Shown here in pieces: positions 51,485 to 60,618 of a stretch of 64,000 nt of DNA. The notes beneath the pieces are model-generated. The model was not told the origin of the DNA. It saw only the letters and a program-made list of their open reading frames with translations, and did no database searches. The translations under genes were made by a program, and so were the position numbers. The stretch spans positions 310,001 through 374,000 of the forward strand of contig OW818697.1 of assembly GCA_942493365.1 (NCBI GenBank). The letters are read 5' to 3'. Source of the DNA: UBA8949 sp942493365. Lineage in GTDB: Bacteria; Bacillota; Clostridia; Saccharofermentanales; UBA5734. Position 1 is the stretch's first letter, and each line of letters opens with the position of its first letter.

Positions 51485-52717
51485 TTGCCGCGCACGATTC
51501 TGCATAGCGACATGAACAATTTCTATGCCAGCGTCGAGTGCCTGCACCATCCCGAGTACCGGGGCAAGCCGGTCATCGTCTGCGGCAATCCCGAGCTGCG
51601 CCACGGCATCGTGCTGGCCAAGAATTATCTGGCCAAGAGCGCCGGCGTCATCACCGGCGAGCCGATCTGGCAGGCACGCGGCAAATGCCCCGGGCTGATT
51701 GCTATCGGCGCCAATTTTCCGCTCTACCTGCGCTTTGCCCGCGCCGCGCGCAGCATCTATGCCGAATACACCGACCAGGTCGAGCCGTTCGGTCTGGACG
51801 AAGCCTGGCTGGACGTGACCGCCTCGGCCAGTCGGGGCAGCGGGCAGGCGATAGCTGACGAAATCCGCCAACGCATGCGCGACGAGCTTGGCATCACCGC
51901 CTCGGTCGGCGTCAGCTTCAACAAGATCTTTGCCAAACTGGGCAGCGACATCCAAAAGCCCGACGCCACCACCGTCATCACGCCGGACAACTATCGCGAC
52001 ACCATCTGGCCGTTGCCGGCCAAGGATCTGCTCTACATCGGTCCGGCCACTTGGGGGCGGCTGCGGCGCGTGTCGCTCAACACCATTGGCCGGGTGGCGC
52101 AGGCCGAGCCGGCATTTTTGCGCAAACTGCTTGGCAAGTGGGGCGATGTGTTGTGGTCTTTTGCCAATGGGCTGGACGAGTCGCCTGTGGCGCAGACCGG
52201 CGAATTTGCCGACATCAAGTCGATCGGTCACAGCACGACCACGCCGCGCGACCTGACCTGCGAAACCGACGTGCGCATGACCATCCTGATCCTTGCCGAG
52301 GCTGTCGCCGCGCGCCTGCGCGAGATGGGCTTTCTGTGCCGCACGGTGCAGATCTCCATTCGCGACCGGACGCTGGTTTCATTCGAGCGCCAACAGCGGC
52401 TCAGTGAGCCGACCTGCCTGGCTTCCGTGTTGACCAACGTCGCCATGACGCTGTTTCGCGGCAATTACGATTGGCAACAGGGCATTCGCAGCGTCGGCGT
52501 CCGCGCAGCCGACTTGGTGACCGCCAACGATTATCACCAATTGTCGCTCTGGTCAAACAGCAACAAGCGGCAGGAGTCCCTCGAAAGAACCGTCGAGGAA
52601 CTGCGCCGCCGCTATGGTCACTTTGCCGTTCAGCGCGGGTTGATGCTGCAGGACACCCATCTGTCCAATCTGGCTCCCAAAGAGGATCATGTGATTTTTC
52701 CGGTTTCGTACTTTTAG
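51485..52717 (+). CDS. dinB: Y-family DNA polymerase IV
   Basis: 410 residues from TTG 51485, with GGAGG 8 bases before; the ATG at 51467 would place that site inside the gene, and the TTG start gives the family beginning MPRTILHSDMNNFYASVE. Catalytic acidic residues are in HSDMNNF and FGLDEAWLDV. The thumb and little-finger domains follow (~180-350). Copies damaged DNA with low fidelity during the SOS response, in line with the LexA box. No clear clamp-binding motif at the C-terminus. The end overlaps the convergent gene by 4 bases. Confidence 0.93.
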   Translation: MPRTILHSDMNNFYASVECLHHPEYRGKPVIVCGNPELRHGIVLAKNYLAKSAGVITGEPIWQARGKCPGLIAIGANFPLYLRFARAARSIYAEYTDQVEPFGLDEAWLDVTASASRGSGQAIADEIRQRMRDELGITASVGVSFNKIFAKLGSDIQKPDATTVITPDNYRDTIWPLPAKDLLYIGPATWGRLRRVSLNTIGRVAQAEPAFLRKLLGKWGDVLWSFANGLDESPVAQTGEFADIKSIGHSTTTPRDLTCETDVRMTILILAEAVAARLREMGFLCRTVQISIRDRTLVSFERQQRLSEPTCLASVLTNVAMTLFRGNYDWQQGIRSVGVRAADLVTANDYHQLSLWSNSNKRQESLERTVEELRRRYGHFAVQRGLMLQDTHLSNLAPKEDHVIFPVSYF

Positions 52718-53343
52718 ATTTTTGCCACCGTCCAGCGCAGCACCGTACGCGTCAGGTCGGGCGACGTCCGGCGCGGATCGGACATGTAGATTTCGCGGTG
52801 CCGATGTTCGCGCCGCCGCAGGCCGCGCGCGGCGCAAAAGGCCTGCATGGCTGTAAAGCTGGCCGGCTCGTCATCATAGGACCCGACATGGGTCATCTGA
52901 ACGCAGTGGCCTTCTTCGAGTTTGACCAGCCGCACGTGTTCCAGCAGCCGCAGATCTTTTTTGCGTGCGGCGTGGGCCAGAATCGCCGGAAAAACCTCCG
53001 GGGTCACGAAGTCCGGCTGGCGGATCATCATTTCGAAGACCAGCTGTGATTTGTCCAAAATGCCGAAATGATCAGGGTCAGCGGTCTTTTTGGCGGACTC
53101 GCTCAGATCCCAGATGCCCTCCAGCGGGTAGACGGTATACTCTTCAAAGCCGGGTAAGATCAGACCGTTTTTTGATGCCATGCGAACCGTGTAGGCCAAA
53201 CCGTAGAGGGTGTTGATCACTTCGGTGAATTCCGGCGTGCCAGGGCTGCCGGCACCGTCCAGCACCATGAAGGTCATTGCTGGCACCATGATTTCACTCG
53301 GTATCACCCCGGGTTTGTAAAAGACTCGGTCTTCTTTGTTCAC
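52714..53343 (-). CDS. GyrI-like small-molecule-binding domain protein
   Basis: 209 residues. FMVLDGAGSPGTPEFTEVINTLYGLAYTVRM and YPLEGIWDL, then HVRLVKLEEGHCVQMTHVGSYDDEP, are the signature segments of stand-alone GyrI-like proteins, which carry the ligand-binding domain of SoxS/BmrR-type regulators without DNA-binding part. Possibly hydrolyses or sequesters toxic compounds. Its start overlaps the SPFH gene by 4 bases, so the two form an operon. Confidence 0.88.
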   Translation of the reverse strand: MNKEDRVFYKPGVIPSEIMVPAMTFMVLDGAGSPGTPEFTEVINTLYGLAYTVRMASKNGLILPGFEEYTVYPLEGIWDLSESAKKTADPDHFGILDKSQLVFEMMIRQPDFVTPEVFPAILAHAARKKDLRLLEHVRLVKLEEGHCVQMTHVGSYDDEPASFTAMQAFCAARGLRRREHRHREIYMSDPRRTSPDLTRTVLRWTVAKI

Positions 53344-55463
53344 GGCTTTTGATCGATGTTGGTGGTTGGGGCAGCCGGTGTTTCAGCGGGCGTAACCACC
53401 TTCGCAGCGAGTGGTTCGGAAATTTCGAAGGCCTTGGCTGATGTCGCCGACAGAACCTTCTTGCTCTTCGGTGCCGTTGGCTCAGACTCGCTCTTCGCGG
53501 ACTTATCGCCTCCGGTCTCGTCGGCTGACTTGAGGTTAATGCCCAGTTTTTCCACCGTGATAAACTTCAGCAGGGCGTCGATGATCGTGCCGCTGCCGTT
53601 GTCGCCGTCGCCCGAACCGCCCATGTTGACCACGGTTTTGGGCACGATGTCGACCTTGGCGTTCTTGATGGCATCGGCCAGTTTGTCAGCGATTTCCTGA
53701 ATGACGCGATATTCGGCGCCACCGTAGGCTTTGACCTGCGCGTCAATCGCCTGGGCTTTTGCCAAACCGACGTTGGATTGCATTGATGCTTCGGCTTCAC
53801 CTTCCATGCGCACTTTGGCGGCGTTGGCTTTGGCCAAGGCCACGATCTGATTGGCTTCCTGCTCCGCCTTGCTGGCCAGAGCGGCGCCGCTGTTGCGCTC
53901 GACTTCGATCTGAATCGCCGACTTGGTCAACATGGTCTGTTGTTCGGCGGCGGCCTGGGCTTCGCGCAGCAGTTTCTCGCTTTCGGCGGCTGTTTGCTGT
54001 TTCTGGTAGGTGATCTTCTTCTCTTCGGCAATCTGACGTTCACGCAACTGGGTCAGGATGTTCTCGATCATGACATCGGACACCGGCGACTTGGGCGTAC
54101 CGATCAGCACTTCTTCGAGCTGCAGATTGTATTTAGCAAATTTTTCTTTCATTTCAACCACAGCGCGTTCGCGGATGGCGCTGCGCTCCTGGATCAGCTC
54201 GATCAGGGTCTTGGTTTGTGCAACATCTTTGAAGTAGGCGCTGACCAGCGGGTCGAGCGACTGGTTGACCAGCATGTTGATGTCACCAAAGCGTTGGATG
54301 ACCCACGGTGCTTGTTTGTAATCAATGTGCATGACGACCGACAGCGGCAGCGACGGCTCAAAAGCATCTTTGGTGATAATATCAACTTCGCTGAGATTTT
54401 CGTCGTATTTGTGATCGCCGATTTCGGACTTGTTCCATTTGAGGATGATATTGGTCGTCGGCACGAGCACGACTTTTCCAGCATCGGTGTTAAAGGCATA
54501 TTTGCCCGCCATCAGGGGTTTTTCGAGCACGCCCTTGCAGCCAACCTGAACCAGTTCGCCATGCCTGTAATCAGCCCCTGTGGTGTCAACGCCTTCTTTG
54601 CCGAAAAATGAAACAACCACGCCGACAAAGCCAATCGGCACGACGGTTTTGGGGCGGAATTCAACGGTGGCGAACAGGCGGTTGATGAAGAAGGTGCCGT
54701 CGATCAGGACCTGGATCTGCTTGCCGCGCCGACCGCCCAGCTCGAGAAACTTTTCCGGATCCTGGAAGCTGGCATGACCCTCACCGATATTGGGCGCGAT
54801 GATCTCACCCTGTTCAAGCGGTGTGCCGTCATGCACCGTAACGATACCCATCAGGTCCGACGTCTCGTTGTTGCGGCCGCCCATGATCACGACCGGGCCA
54901 AACGCGTCGCGTGCCAGCAGTGATTGCTGCATGCTGATGATATCATTGCGCTCCTGGCGGGCGGTCGCCAATATCATCTTGATATCGTTCGGCGTTATGA
55001 CGATAAATTGTGCCAGATTGATGGCGTAGGTGCCTTCACGCAGAATGCCGCGCTGTGGCCCCTTTTGCCCGCCTGCCTGAAGAAATCCGCGGACATCCTG
55101 AAAGTTATTTGCTTCAGCAACAACCCGACCCAGCGTTTGTGTCGGAGCCAGCGGTACACCGTCCTTGGCGAAGATGTAGGCGATCTGACCTTGCGGGATG
55201 GTGATCAGTGGATAACGATGGATTTTGTACATGAGAACCGATTTGAAATGTATGCCGCCACGCAGCAGGTCTGGCGAAAAACCGGCCTCGCCGCGCAGGG
55301 CAATGATCGAGTTTTTTAATGAGCCGCGAAAGCTCCACCACTTTTCGACGACTGCGGCTTCGTCAGACGCAATGACCCGCAGACCGAATATTTTGAAAAT
55401 CAGAAGATAAAAGCCCAGAATACTACCAACAATGATGCCAACGATAATGAGAAATTGTTCCAT
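53340..55463 (-). CDS. SPFH/band-7 (flotillin-like) membrane protein
   Basis: 707 residues. One N-terminal helix (~4-28) followed by SPFH-type beta-rich repeats (~40-480), a long coiled coil rich in Ala, Glu and Lys (~470-610: EKKITYQKQQTAAESEKLLREAQ and AEQEANQIVALAKANAAKVRMEGEAEA) and a disordered Ser/Lys/Pro tail. Longer than typical flotillins because the band-7 part is extended. Likely builds membrane scaffolds facing the cytoplasm. AGGAGG 8 bases before the ATG. Confidence 0.88.
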   Translation of the reverse strand: MEQFLIIVGIIVGSILGFYLLIFKIFGLRVIASDEAAVVEKWWSFRGSLKNSIIALRGEAGFSPDLLRGGIHFKSVLMYKIHRYPLITIPQGQIAYIFAKDGVPLAPTQTLGRVVAEANNFQDVRGFLQAGGQKGPQRGILREGTYAINLAQFIVITPNDIKMILATARQERNDIISMQQSLLARDAFGPVVIMGGRNNETSDLMGIVTVHDGTPLEQGEIIAPNIGEGHASFQDPEKFLELGGRRGKQIQVLIDGTFFINRLFATVEFRPKTVVPIGFVGVVVSFFGKEGVDTTGADYRHGELVQVGCKGVLEKPLMAGKYAFNTDAGKVVLVPTTNIILKWNKSEIGDHKYDENLSEVDIITKDAFEPSLPLSVVMHIDYKQAPWVIQRFGDINMLVNQSLDPLVSAYFKDVAQTKTLIELIQERSAIRERAVVEMKEKFAKYNLQLEEVLIGTPKSPVSDVMIENILTQLRERQIAEEKKITYQKQQTAAESEKLLREAQAAAEQQTMLTKSAIQIEVERNSGAALASKAEQEANQIVALAKANAAKVRMEGEAEASMQSNVGLAKAQAIDAQVKAYGGAEYRVIQEIADKLADAIKNAKVDIVPKTVVNMGGSGDGDNGSGTIIDALLKFITVEKLGINLKSADETGGDKSAKSESEPTAPKSKKVLSATSAKAFEISEPLAAKVVTPAETPAAPTTNIDQKP

Positions 55464-55546
55464 GCAAATGTCCTCCTATAATGTACAAATCATTATAATA
55501 TGATCTTACGCTTGTTTCTGGATTTTGCAATATCATGATTAGTCGA

Positions 55547-55574
55547 TTGAGTATAATCTGAATCGTGCTATAAT
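55547..55574 (+). promoter_or_regulatory. Promoter of the PQQ-propeller lipoprotein gene
   Basis: TTGAGT (55547-55552), 16-bp spacer ending in TG-C, TATAAT (55569-55574), so both a -35 and an extended -10 are present. Confidence 0.75.
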
Positions 55575-55602
55575 AATCAAAAACGTCTTCGGAGGTCCTG
55601 GC

Positions 55603-57381
55603 ATGCAGTATTCAATCCCGCGAACAAACGATTTGCAGGCTTTTCGACAACTCAAAACGGTCAGAGTCATGGTTCTGATTCTAATATTGATTGTTTTTTG
55701 TATTTTACCGGCAGCTTGTGCCGGCACGCCCGTAACAACCATTCCGGCCCCGACAGCCTCACCGACACCTTCGCCATCACCGACCCCTTCGCCGACGCCG
55801 ACACCGACACCACCGATTACCGACCCAGCCAAACTTACGATTGATATCAACACGCTGCCAGGATTTACGGCCGGTACCAAACAATCTGACGGTACCCATC
55901 TCAAGTCACTGGTCAATGGGCTTTCAGTTCGTTGGTTGGTTTCTGAAAATGGCAGTTCAAACAGCAACTACACCCCGGCAGAGACCGTCGCCTTCGGCGA
56001 TCCGGAAACATTTACCGACATTGAGGGCGTCCTGACCTTCCGCGGCAACAACTATCGAACAGCGCCAGCTTGGGGTACTGCCGATGTTTCTGAGAAAAAG
56101 CTGGAGATTGTGTGGACGCAGGAAATCGGCGCAATCAGCGGTACTGGCAGCTATTGGCCAGGCGCCGGGTGGACCGGGCAGCCCTTGCTGGTCCATTGGC
56201 CAGCGGAAACCCGATATGTCATGGGCATCAACCCCGAAATGAAATCAAAAGATCTGGTTGAAGTCTTTTACCCGGTTTTTGACGGTCACATCTATTGTTT
56301 GGATCTTGAAACTGGCGTCAAAACCCGTGATCCGATCAAAGTGGGTTTTGCCTTCAAAGGTACCGCTTCGGTCGATCCGCGTGGTTATCCCTTGCTTTAC
56401 GCCGGTCAAGGCCTCAACGACACCAATGGGCATACGGGACCATTCAAATACAGAATATTCAATTTAATCAATAATACGGAGATCTTCGGCATTCCTGGAA
56501 AGGACTCCTTCGCCTTTCGCAGTTGGGGGGCGTTTGATTCCTCTGCTTTGATCAACTGGCAAACCGATACACTGCTGGAGCCAGGCGAAAATGGATTGTT
56601 TTACAAAGTTAAACTCAATTCCGCCTATGATCCGAAAGCTGGTACCGTTTCAATCAATCCTCAGATCACCAAACTTCGCTACAAAACCTCGCTTGGCTCA
56701 AAGTATGGTGCCGAAAGTTCGTCCGTTGCTTACCGAAATCTGATCTATTTCTCCGATAACGACGGCAATATCATGTGTATCGACATCAATACATTGGAGC
56801 CGGTCTGGGTTTTCAACGCTGGGGATGATTCCGATGCCACCATGGTGCTGGAAGAAACGCCTGATGGTGTTTATCTCTATCATGGCAATACCATGGATAA
56901 GCGCAAGGATGACGGTGGTCCTTGTCAGTTGCGTAAAATCAACGCGCTCACAGGCGATTTGGTTTGGCAATATGATGTTCCAGTTGTTTATGAATCTTAT
57001 CTTAATGCTGGTTGTCTGGCGACGCCGCTGCTGGGCACTGACGACATCAGCAACATGGTTATCTTCAACATCTGCAAGACAACAAGTCATGCAGCTGGCA
57101 CCCTGCTCGCTCTCGACAAGGTGACTGGTCAGCCCATTTGGACCAGACAACTCCCCGCTTACAGTTGGAGTTCGCCAATAGGTATCAAAGGTGAGGATGG
57201 CAAAACCTATGGCATATTCTGTGATTCCAAAGGGATTATGCATCTGTTCGATCCACTGACCGGCGAGGATCTGAACACGCTTTCTATTGGATTAAATTGT
57301 GAAGCATCCCCTTCAGCCTATAACAATATGATCGTTGTTGCAACCTACAGCTGTAAGATCTATGGGGTTAAAATTTCGTAG
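55603..57381 (+). CDS. Lipoprotein with PQQ-like beta-propeller
   Basis: 592 residues. A membrane segment at ~23-37 ends in the lipobox LPAAC, so the cysteine would be lipid-modified. A Thr/Pro/Ser linker (~42-72) spaces out the rest. Residues ~140-592 contain repeated PQQ-like blades (HIYCLDLETGVKTRD, NIMCIDINTLEPVWVF, LRKINALTGDLVWQYD, LLALDKVTGQPIWTR, IMHLFDPLTGEDL). Such propellers bind partners or cofactors outside the cell; no quinoprotein catalytic residues are evident. Monocistronic, convergent with a radical SAM gene. Confidence 0.88.
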   Translation: MQYSIPRTNDLQAFRQLKTVRVMVLILILIVFCILPAACAGTPVTTIPAPTASPTPSPSPTPSPTPTPTPPITDPAKLTIDINTLPGFTAGTKQSDGTHLKSLVNGLSVRWLVSENGSSNSNYTPAETVAFGDPETFTDIEGVLTFRGNNYRTAPAWGTADVSEKKLEIVWTQEIGAISGTGSYWPGAGWTGQPLLVHWPAETRYVMGINPEMKSKDLVEVFYPVFDGHIYCLDLETGVKTRDPIKVGFAFKGTASVDPRGYPLLYAGQGLNDTNGHTGPFKYRIFNLINNTEIFGIPGKDSFAFRSWGAFDSSALINWQTDTLLEPGENGLFYKVKLNSAYDPKAGTVSINPQITKLRYKTSLGSKYGAESSSVAYRNLIYFSDNDGNIMCIDINTLEPVWVFNAGDDSDATMVLEETPDGVYLYHGNTMDKRKDDGGPCQLRKINALTGDLVWQYDVPVVYESYLNAGCLATPLLGTDDISNMVIFNICKTTSHAAGTLLALDKVTGQPIWTRQLPAYSWSSPIGIKGEDGKTYGIFCDSKGIMHLFDPLTGEDLNTLSIGLNCEASPSAYNNMIVVATYSCKIYGVKIS

Positions 57382-57393
57382 AACAACGACGAA

Positions 57394-57432
57394 TACGATG
57401 TCCAATATTGAGTAACGATATCGAACATCGTA
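57394..57432. terminator. Possible hairpin between convergent genes
   Basis: TACGATGT (57394-57401) pairs with ACATCGTA (57425-57432). No T run follows on either side, so termination here is uncertain. Confidence 0.35.
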
Positions 57433-57449
57433 ATCGAGCCAGGCTGAGC

Positions 57450-58559
57450 TTATGATCTTTGTATCTGGTCAAGCAATCCCCTGACCTCGCTTTCCCGCTC
57501 AAACAAATTGCACCCGCCAATATGATCACCCAGTAAAAGCCCCGCTTCACTGATGCTTTTAAAAAGGGGCGAATCAAGCGCTGCAGTCAAACTGCCCGTG
57601 TGCAGATTGGTGTCGGAAAATGGTGAAAACGGACACGGTTCAGCGCCGCCATCGCTGTTGATGTGAAAGAATCCGCGTCCTGCCGCCAGGCATCCGCCAA
57701 CGAGCTTTTCGTCACCCGGAAAGGACAGAAAAAGTAGTCCCGGCATGCTGCTGCGCAGCCCTTCGAGCCGCAACGCAAGTTGTGTTCTGTTTTCATCATC
57801 CAGCGCCAGTTCAATGCCTTCATCGGCAACCGGTACATATTCGACATACAGGATCAATCCGCAACCTCGCTTGGCAAGATTGCGACACAGCGCTACGTCG
57901 GTTACACTGGCAAGATTTTTTTGTGTCACAGTAATGGACACGCCAAAGAACAAACCTCGTGCTGCCAAACGGGCCATGGCAATTTCAATCCAGGCATGGG
58001 TGCCCGCGCCGCGTCGTTCGTCGGTATCGGTTTCAGATCCTTCGATGCTGATAATGGGCACCAGATTACGGTTGCGATCAAAAAACCCCGCGTATTCTTC
58101 GTCCAGAAGGAGTCCGTTGGTGAAAACCGGAAAGATGATTCTTCGACCAGCCGCTTGTTCAAGAACCTGCTGGCAGAGCAAAGGCTCTCCTCCAGCCAGC
58201 AGGATGAAGCCAATGCCGAGCTGTTCAGCTTCACGAAAAATCTCACCCCACCGTTCGCTTTGTATTGCGCCATCTGCACGCTCTTCTCCGCAAATCTTGT
58301 TGGCCCTGGCATAGCAACCTTTGCAGAACAGATTGCAGCGGCTGGTAATGCTGGCAATCAGAAAGGGGGGTATGTGTCGGCCATGCTTCTCGCTGAGAAG
58401 TCGCAGACGAGATGCCTTCCGCTGCATGAAAAAGGCGCTGATCAGAAAAGCGGCTTCGCGCGGCTCCTGCCATGCGTTACGCAATGCTTGTCGGACAATC
58501 TGCATGATCGTCCGATTCATAAATTTGGAAAGATTTTTTGCTGATGCCTGATCGGTCAT
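57450..58559 (-). CDS. Radical SAM protein with SPASM-like C-terminus
   Basis: 369 residues. The cluster motif C-x3-C-x2-C is in RCNLFCKGCYA at ~78-88; GGEPLL at ~125 is the SAM-binding GGE. The C-terminus holds more cysteines (GGCLAAGRGFFHINSDGGAEPCPFSPF and HIGGCNLFE), as in SPASM-type auxiliary cluster domains. Residues 1-65 are a helical extension. Many SPASM enzymes modify peptides or activate partner enzymes. No peptide substrate gene is seen nearby. Confidence 0.88.
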   Translation of the reverse strand: MTDQASAKNLSKFMNRTIMQIVRQALRNAWQEPREAAFLISAFFMQRKASRLRLLSEKHGRHIPPFLIASITSRCNLFCKGCYARANKICGEERADGAIQSERWGEIFREAEQLGIGFILLAGGEPLLCQQVLEQAAGRRIIFPVFTNGLLLDEEYAGFFDRNRNLVPIISIEGSETDTDERRGAGTHAWIEIAMARLAARGLFFGVSITVTQKNLASVTDVALCRNLAKRGCGLILYVEYVPVADEGIELALDDENRTQLALRLEGLRSSMPGLLFLSFPGDEKLVGGCLAAGRGFFHINSDGGAEPCPFSPFSDTNLHTGSLTAALDSPLFKSISEAGLLLGDHIGGCNLFERESEVRGLLDQIQRS

Positions 58560-58616
58560 GAATACCTCCGGGTCATGATTTAAGTCTTATCATTCATTTT
58601 AGCATTTATAAAGTTG

Positions 58617-58625
58617 TGATAGAAT
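58617..58625 (+). promoter_or_regulatory. Extended -10 promoter
   Basis: TG-A-TAGAAT, 27 bases before the start of the membrane protein gene, divergent from the radical SAM gene. Confidence 0.5.
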
Positions 58626-58652
58626 ATTTTATATTGAGCATGGAGGTTTAAA

Positions 58653-59396
58653 ATGATCAAAAACATTGGCACCAAATTGCTGATTTTGCTGCTTCTTTCC
58701 ATTTCTGTCTTTCTGTACCTGCTTCAATACTTATTGTTTCATAATCCCTCCGATACAGGGTTTTATTTTCTGCAGGATTTGGCTTTTGTGCCCATCAGCG
58801 TGCTGCTGGTTACCCTCGGCCTCAATACAGTGATGGTCTATCGTCAGCGTCAGCTGATGCTGGAAAAGGTCAGTATCGTGATTAACGAATTTTTTGCGGA
58901 AGCCGGTATGGAATTGATTAGCGTTCTGCGCAGCCATATTATCAATCTCGATACACTAGCCCCACGTCTTCAGCCCAAAGCCAGCTGGAACAATCAAGAT
59001 TTTTCAGATGCGATCGTCTTTTTGGGTCAGACTCCAGCGCGTGTTCGCGTCAATATTGATCGTCTGAGTGAACTGGCGAAATTGCTTGTATCAAAAAAAG
59101 ACCAGCTCCTACGCTTGTTCGAAAATGCCAACCTGATGGAGCATGACCGCTTCACCGACATGCTGTGGGCTGTCTACCACGTCCATGACGAGCTGCGCAG
59201 CCGCCCATCGTTCGATCAACTGCCCCCCAGCGATCTCAATCATCTGTCCGGTGATGTTCAGCGAGCCGTCCAGCTCTTGTTGGTCGAATGGATAGAAGCA
59301 ATGCGTCAATTGCGAACACGCTATCCTTATCTCTATTCATTGGCTATTCGAAAATGCCCACTTGGTGAGAGCAGCGTTATTGTTACAGAACTTTGA
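58653..59396 (+). CDS. Membrane-anchored protein, unknown
   Basis: 247 residues. Two N-terminal helices (~8-28 and ~36-56), then ~190 cytoplasmic, helix-rich residues with no familiar motif. TGGAGG lies 7 bases before the ATG. The end overlaps convergent cheD by 14 bases. Function not recognised; the position next to CheC/CheD might hint at signalling, which is weak evidence. Confidence 0.7.
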   Translation: MIKNIGTKLLILLLLSISVFLYLLQYLLFHNPSDTGFYFLQDLAFVPISVLLVTLGLNTVMVYRQRQLMLEKVSIVINEFFAEAGMELISVLRSHIINLDTLAPRLQPKASWNNQDFSDAIVFLGQTPARVRVNIDRLSELAKLLVSKKDQLLRLFENANLMEHDRFTDMLWAVYHVHDELRSRPSFDQLPPSDLNHLSGDVQRAVQLLLVEWIEAMRQLRTRYPYLYSLAIRKCPLGESSVIVTEL

Positions 59397-59856
59397 TGCC
59401 GCGGCCAACGGACTTGACCGTCATACTGCCGTCGGTGGGATTGAAAGTAACTGTTCTGCCGTAATTAAGCCCCGTGTCTTCCGCCAGTAACTTTATTTTC
59501 AGGCGCAGCAATTCTTGCTTGACCATCTCGACATTGCGTTCACCAATGCTGATGCCGGTTGTGATGAACATATTGGCTCCCCCGGCAATTTTTGCCGTGA
59601 TCCGGTTGCGATGACAGCCCTTCTTTTCCATGGTTCTAATCAGCGCCTCAATGGCTGTATCAGCGTACTTGTAGATTTCACCGTTGTGATCGCCTTTAAA
59701 GGCGGCCGGCAGCAGAACATGTGAAAGACCCGCCACCTTCATAACGACATCGTGAAGACAGATTCCAACGCAGGATCCCAATGCATAGGTGATTAATGTA
59801 TCAGGAGGATTGACAATTTGCTGATCAGATATTCCAACAATGACCAAATTGCTCAT
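59383..59856 (-). CDS. cheD: Chemoreceptor glutamine deamidase CheD
   Basis: 157 residues. TYALGSCVGICLHD holds the catalytic cysteine, and AGLSHVLLP the histidine, a spacing typical of CheD. The threonine of the triad lies later (KIAGGANMF region). CheD deamidates chemoreceptor glutamines and binds CheC, stimulating its phosphatase activity. Overlaps cheC by 4 bases. Confidence 0.94.
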   Translation of the reverse strand: MSNLVIVGISDQQIVNPPDTLITYALGSCVGICLHDVVMKVAGLSHVLLPAAFKGDHNGEIYKYADTAIEALIRTMEKKGCHRNRITAKIAGGANMFITTGISIGERNVEMVKQELLRLKIKLLAEDTGLNYGRTVTFNPTDGSMTVKSVGRGIKVL

Positions 59857-60470
59857 TCATCTACTCCCAGGCTTGAAAGAATTTTTCTCAAAGATTTCAT
59901 ATCAGGCATAATCAGCAAGTGGCTCTTAATGGTTTCGTCGCCGCTCATAAAGTCTTCTTCAATAAAGAGCAGTTTGTCGCCCATCATGCCAAACTGGGCT
60001 GCCGGATAGCTGAGAATTGCGCCGACCATGTCAACAGCGACTTGCGGAGGCGACAGCCAGATGTTGAGATTGGTCATGGTCGCGATGGCATTAACATAGG
60101 CGCCCGCCAGAATATTACCGATTTCTTTAATGGCCGACATGTCCATTTCGGAGATTTCATCAAAGTCTTTGATATCCTTGTCCAGCAGCACTTTGATCAG
60201 CATACCGATAAAGTCTTTGTTGAGCAAAAAAAGCAACATGCCTTCCACGTCGTCGGTCATGTTGACAAGAATGCCAACGACTTCGCTTTCAGGGCCACCT
60301 AAAATGGTTGTCATATTGGTGACGTCGATGACCCGCAGTTCAGGGACTGACATCATGACCCGATCGGCCAAAATATCAGAGAGCGCCGTTGCAGCATTTC
60401 CAGCCCCGACATTTCCGATTTCCGATATGACGCTAAGCTGAAATTCGCTGATGTTGTCATAGTTTTCCAT
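59853..60470 (-). CDS. cheC: CheY-P phosphatase CheC
   Basis: 205 residues. Two copies of the CheC/CheX active-site helix: EIGNVGAGNAATAL near 17 and EIGNILAGAYVNAI near 115, each with the E..GN pattern. CheC dephosphorylates CheY-P and is helped by CheD. The pair forms a two-gene operon without other chemotaxis or flagellar genes in the window. Confidence 0.94.
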   Translation of the reverse strand: MENYDNISEFQLSVISEIGNVGAGNAATALSDILADRVMMSVPELRVIDVTNMTTILGGPESEVVGILVNMTDDVEGMLLFLLNKDFIGMLIKVLLDKDIKDFDEISEMDMSAIKEIGNILAGAYVNAIATMTNLNIWLSPPQVAVDMVGAILSYPAAQFGMMGDKLLFIEEDFMSGDETIKSHLLIMPDMKSLRKILSSLGVDE

Positions 60471-60618
60471 TGGTCGTCTCCCTGCTTGTCTACATTAGTA
60501 CTATTAACGTGCTTTTCAGACCATTTGTTAAGGGAATTTTGTCATCCCAGTGAATCTGTAATAATCATATTCTTCAGGAGCTCATTCGACAAGTGCAAAT
60601 GTTAAATCATCTGTCAAA

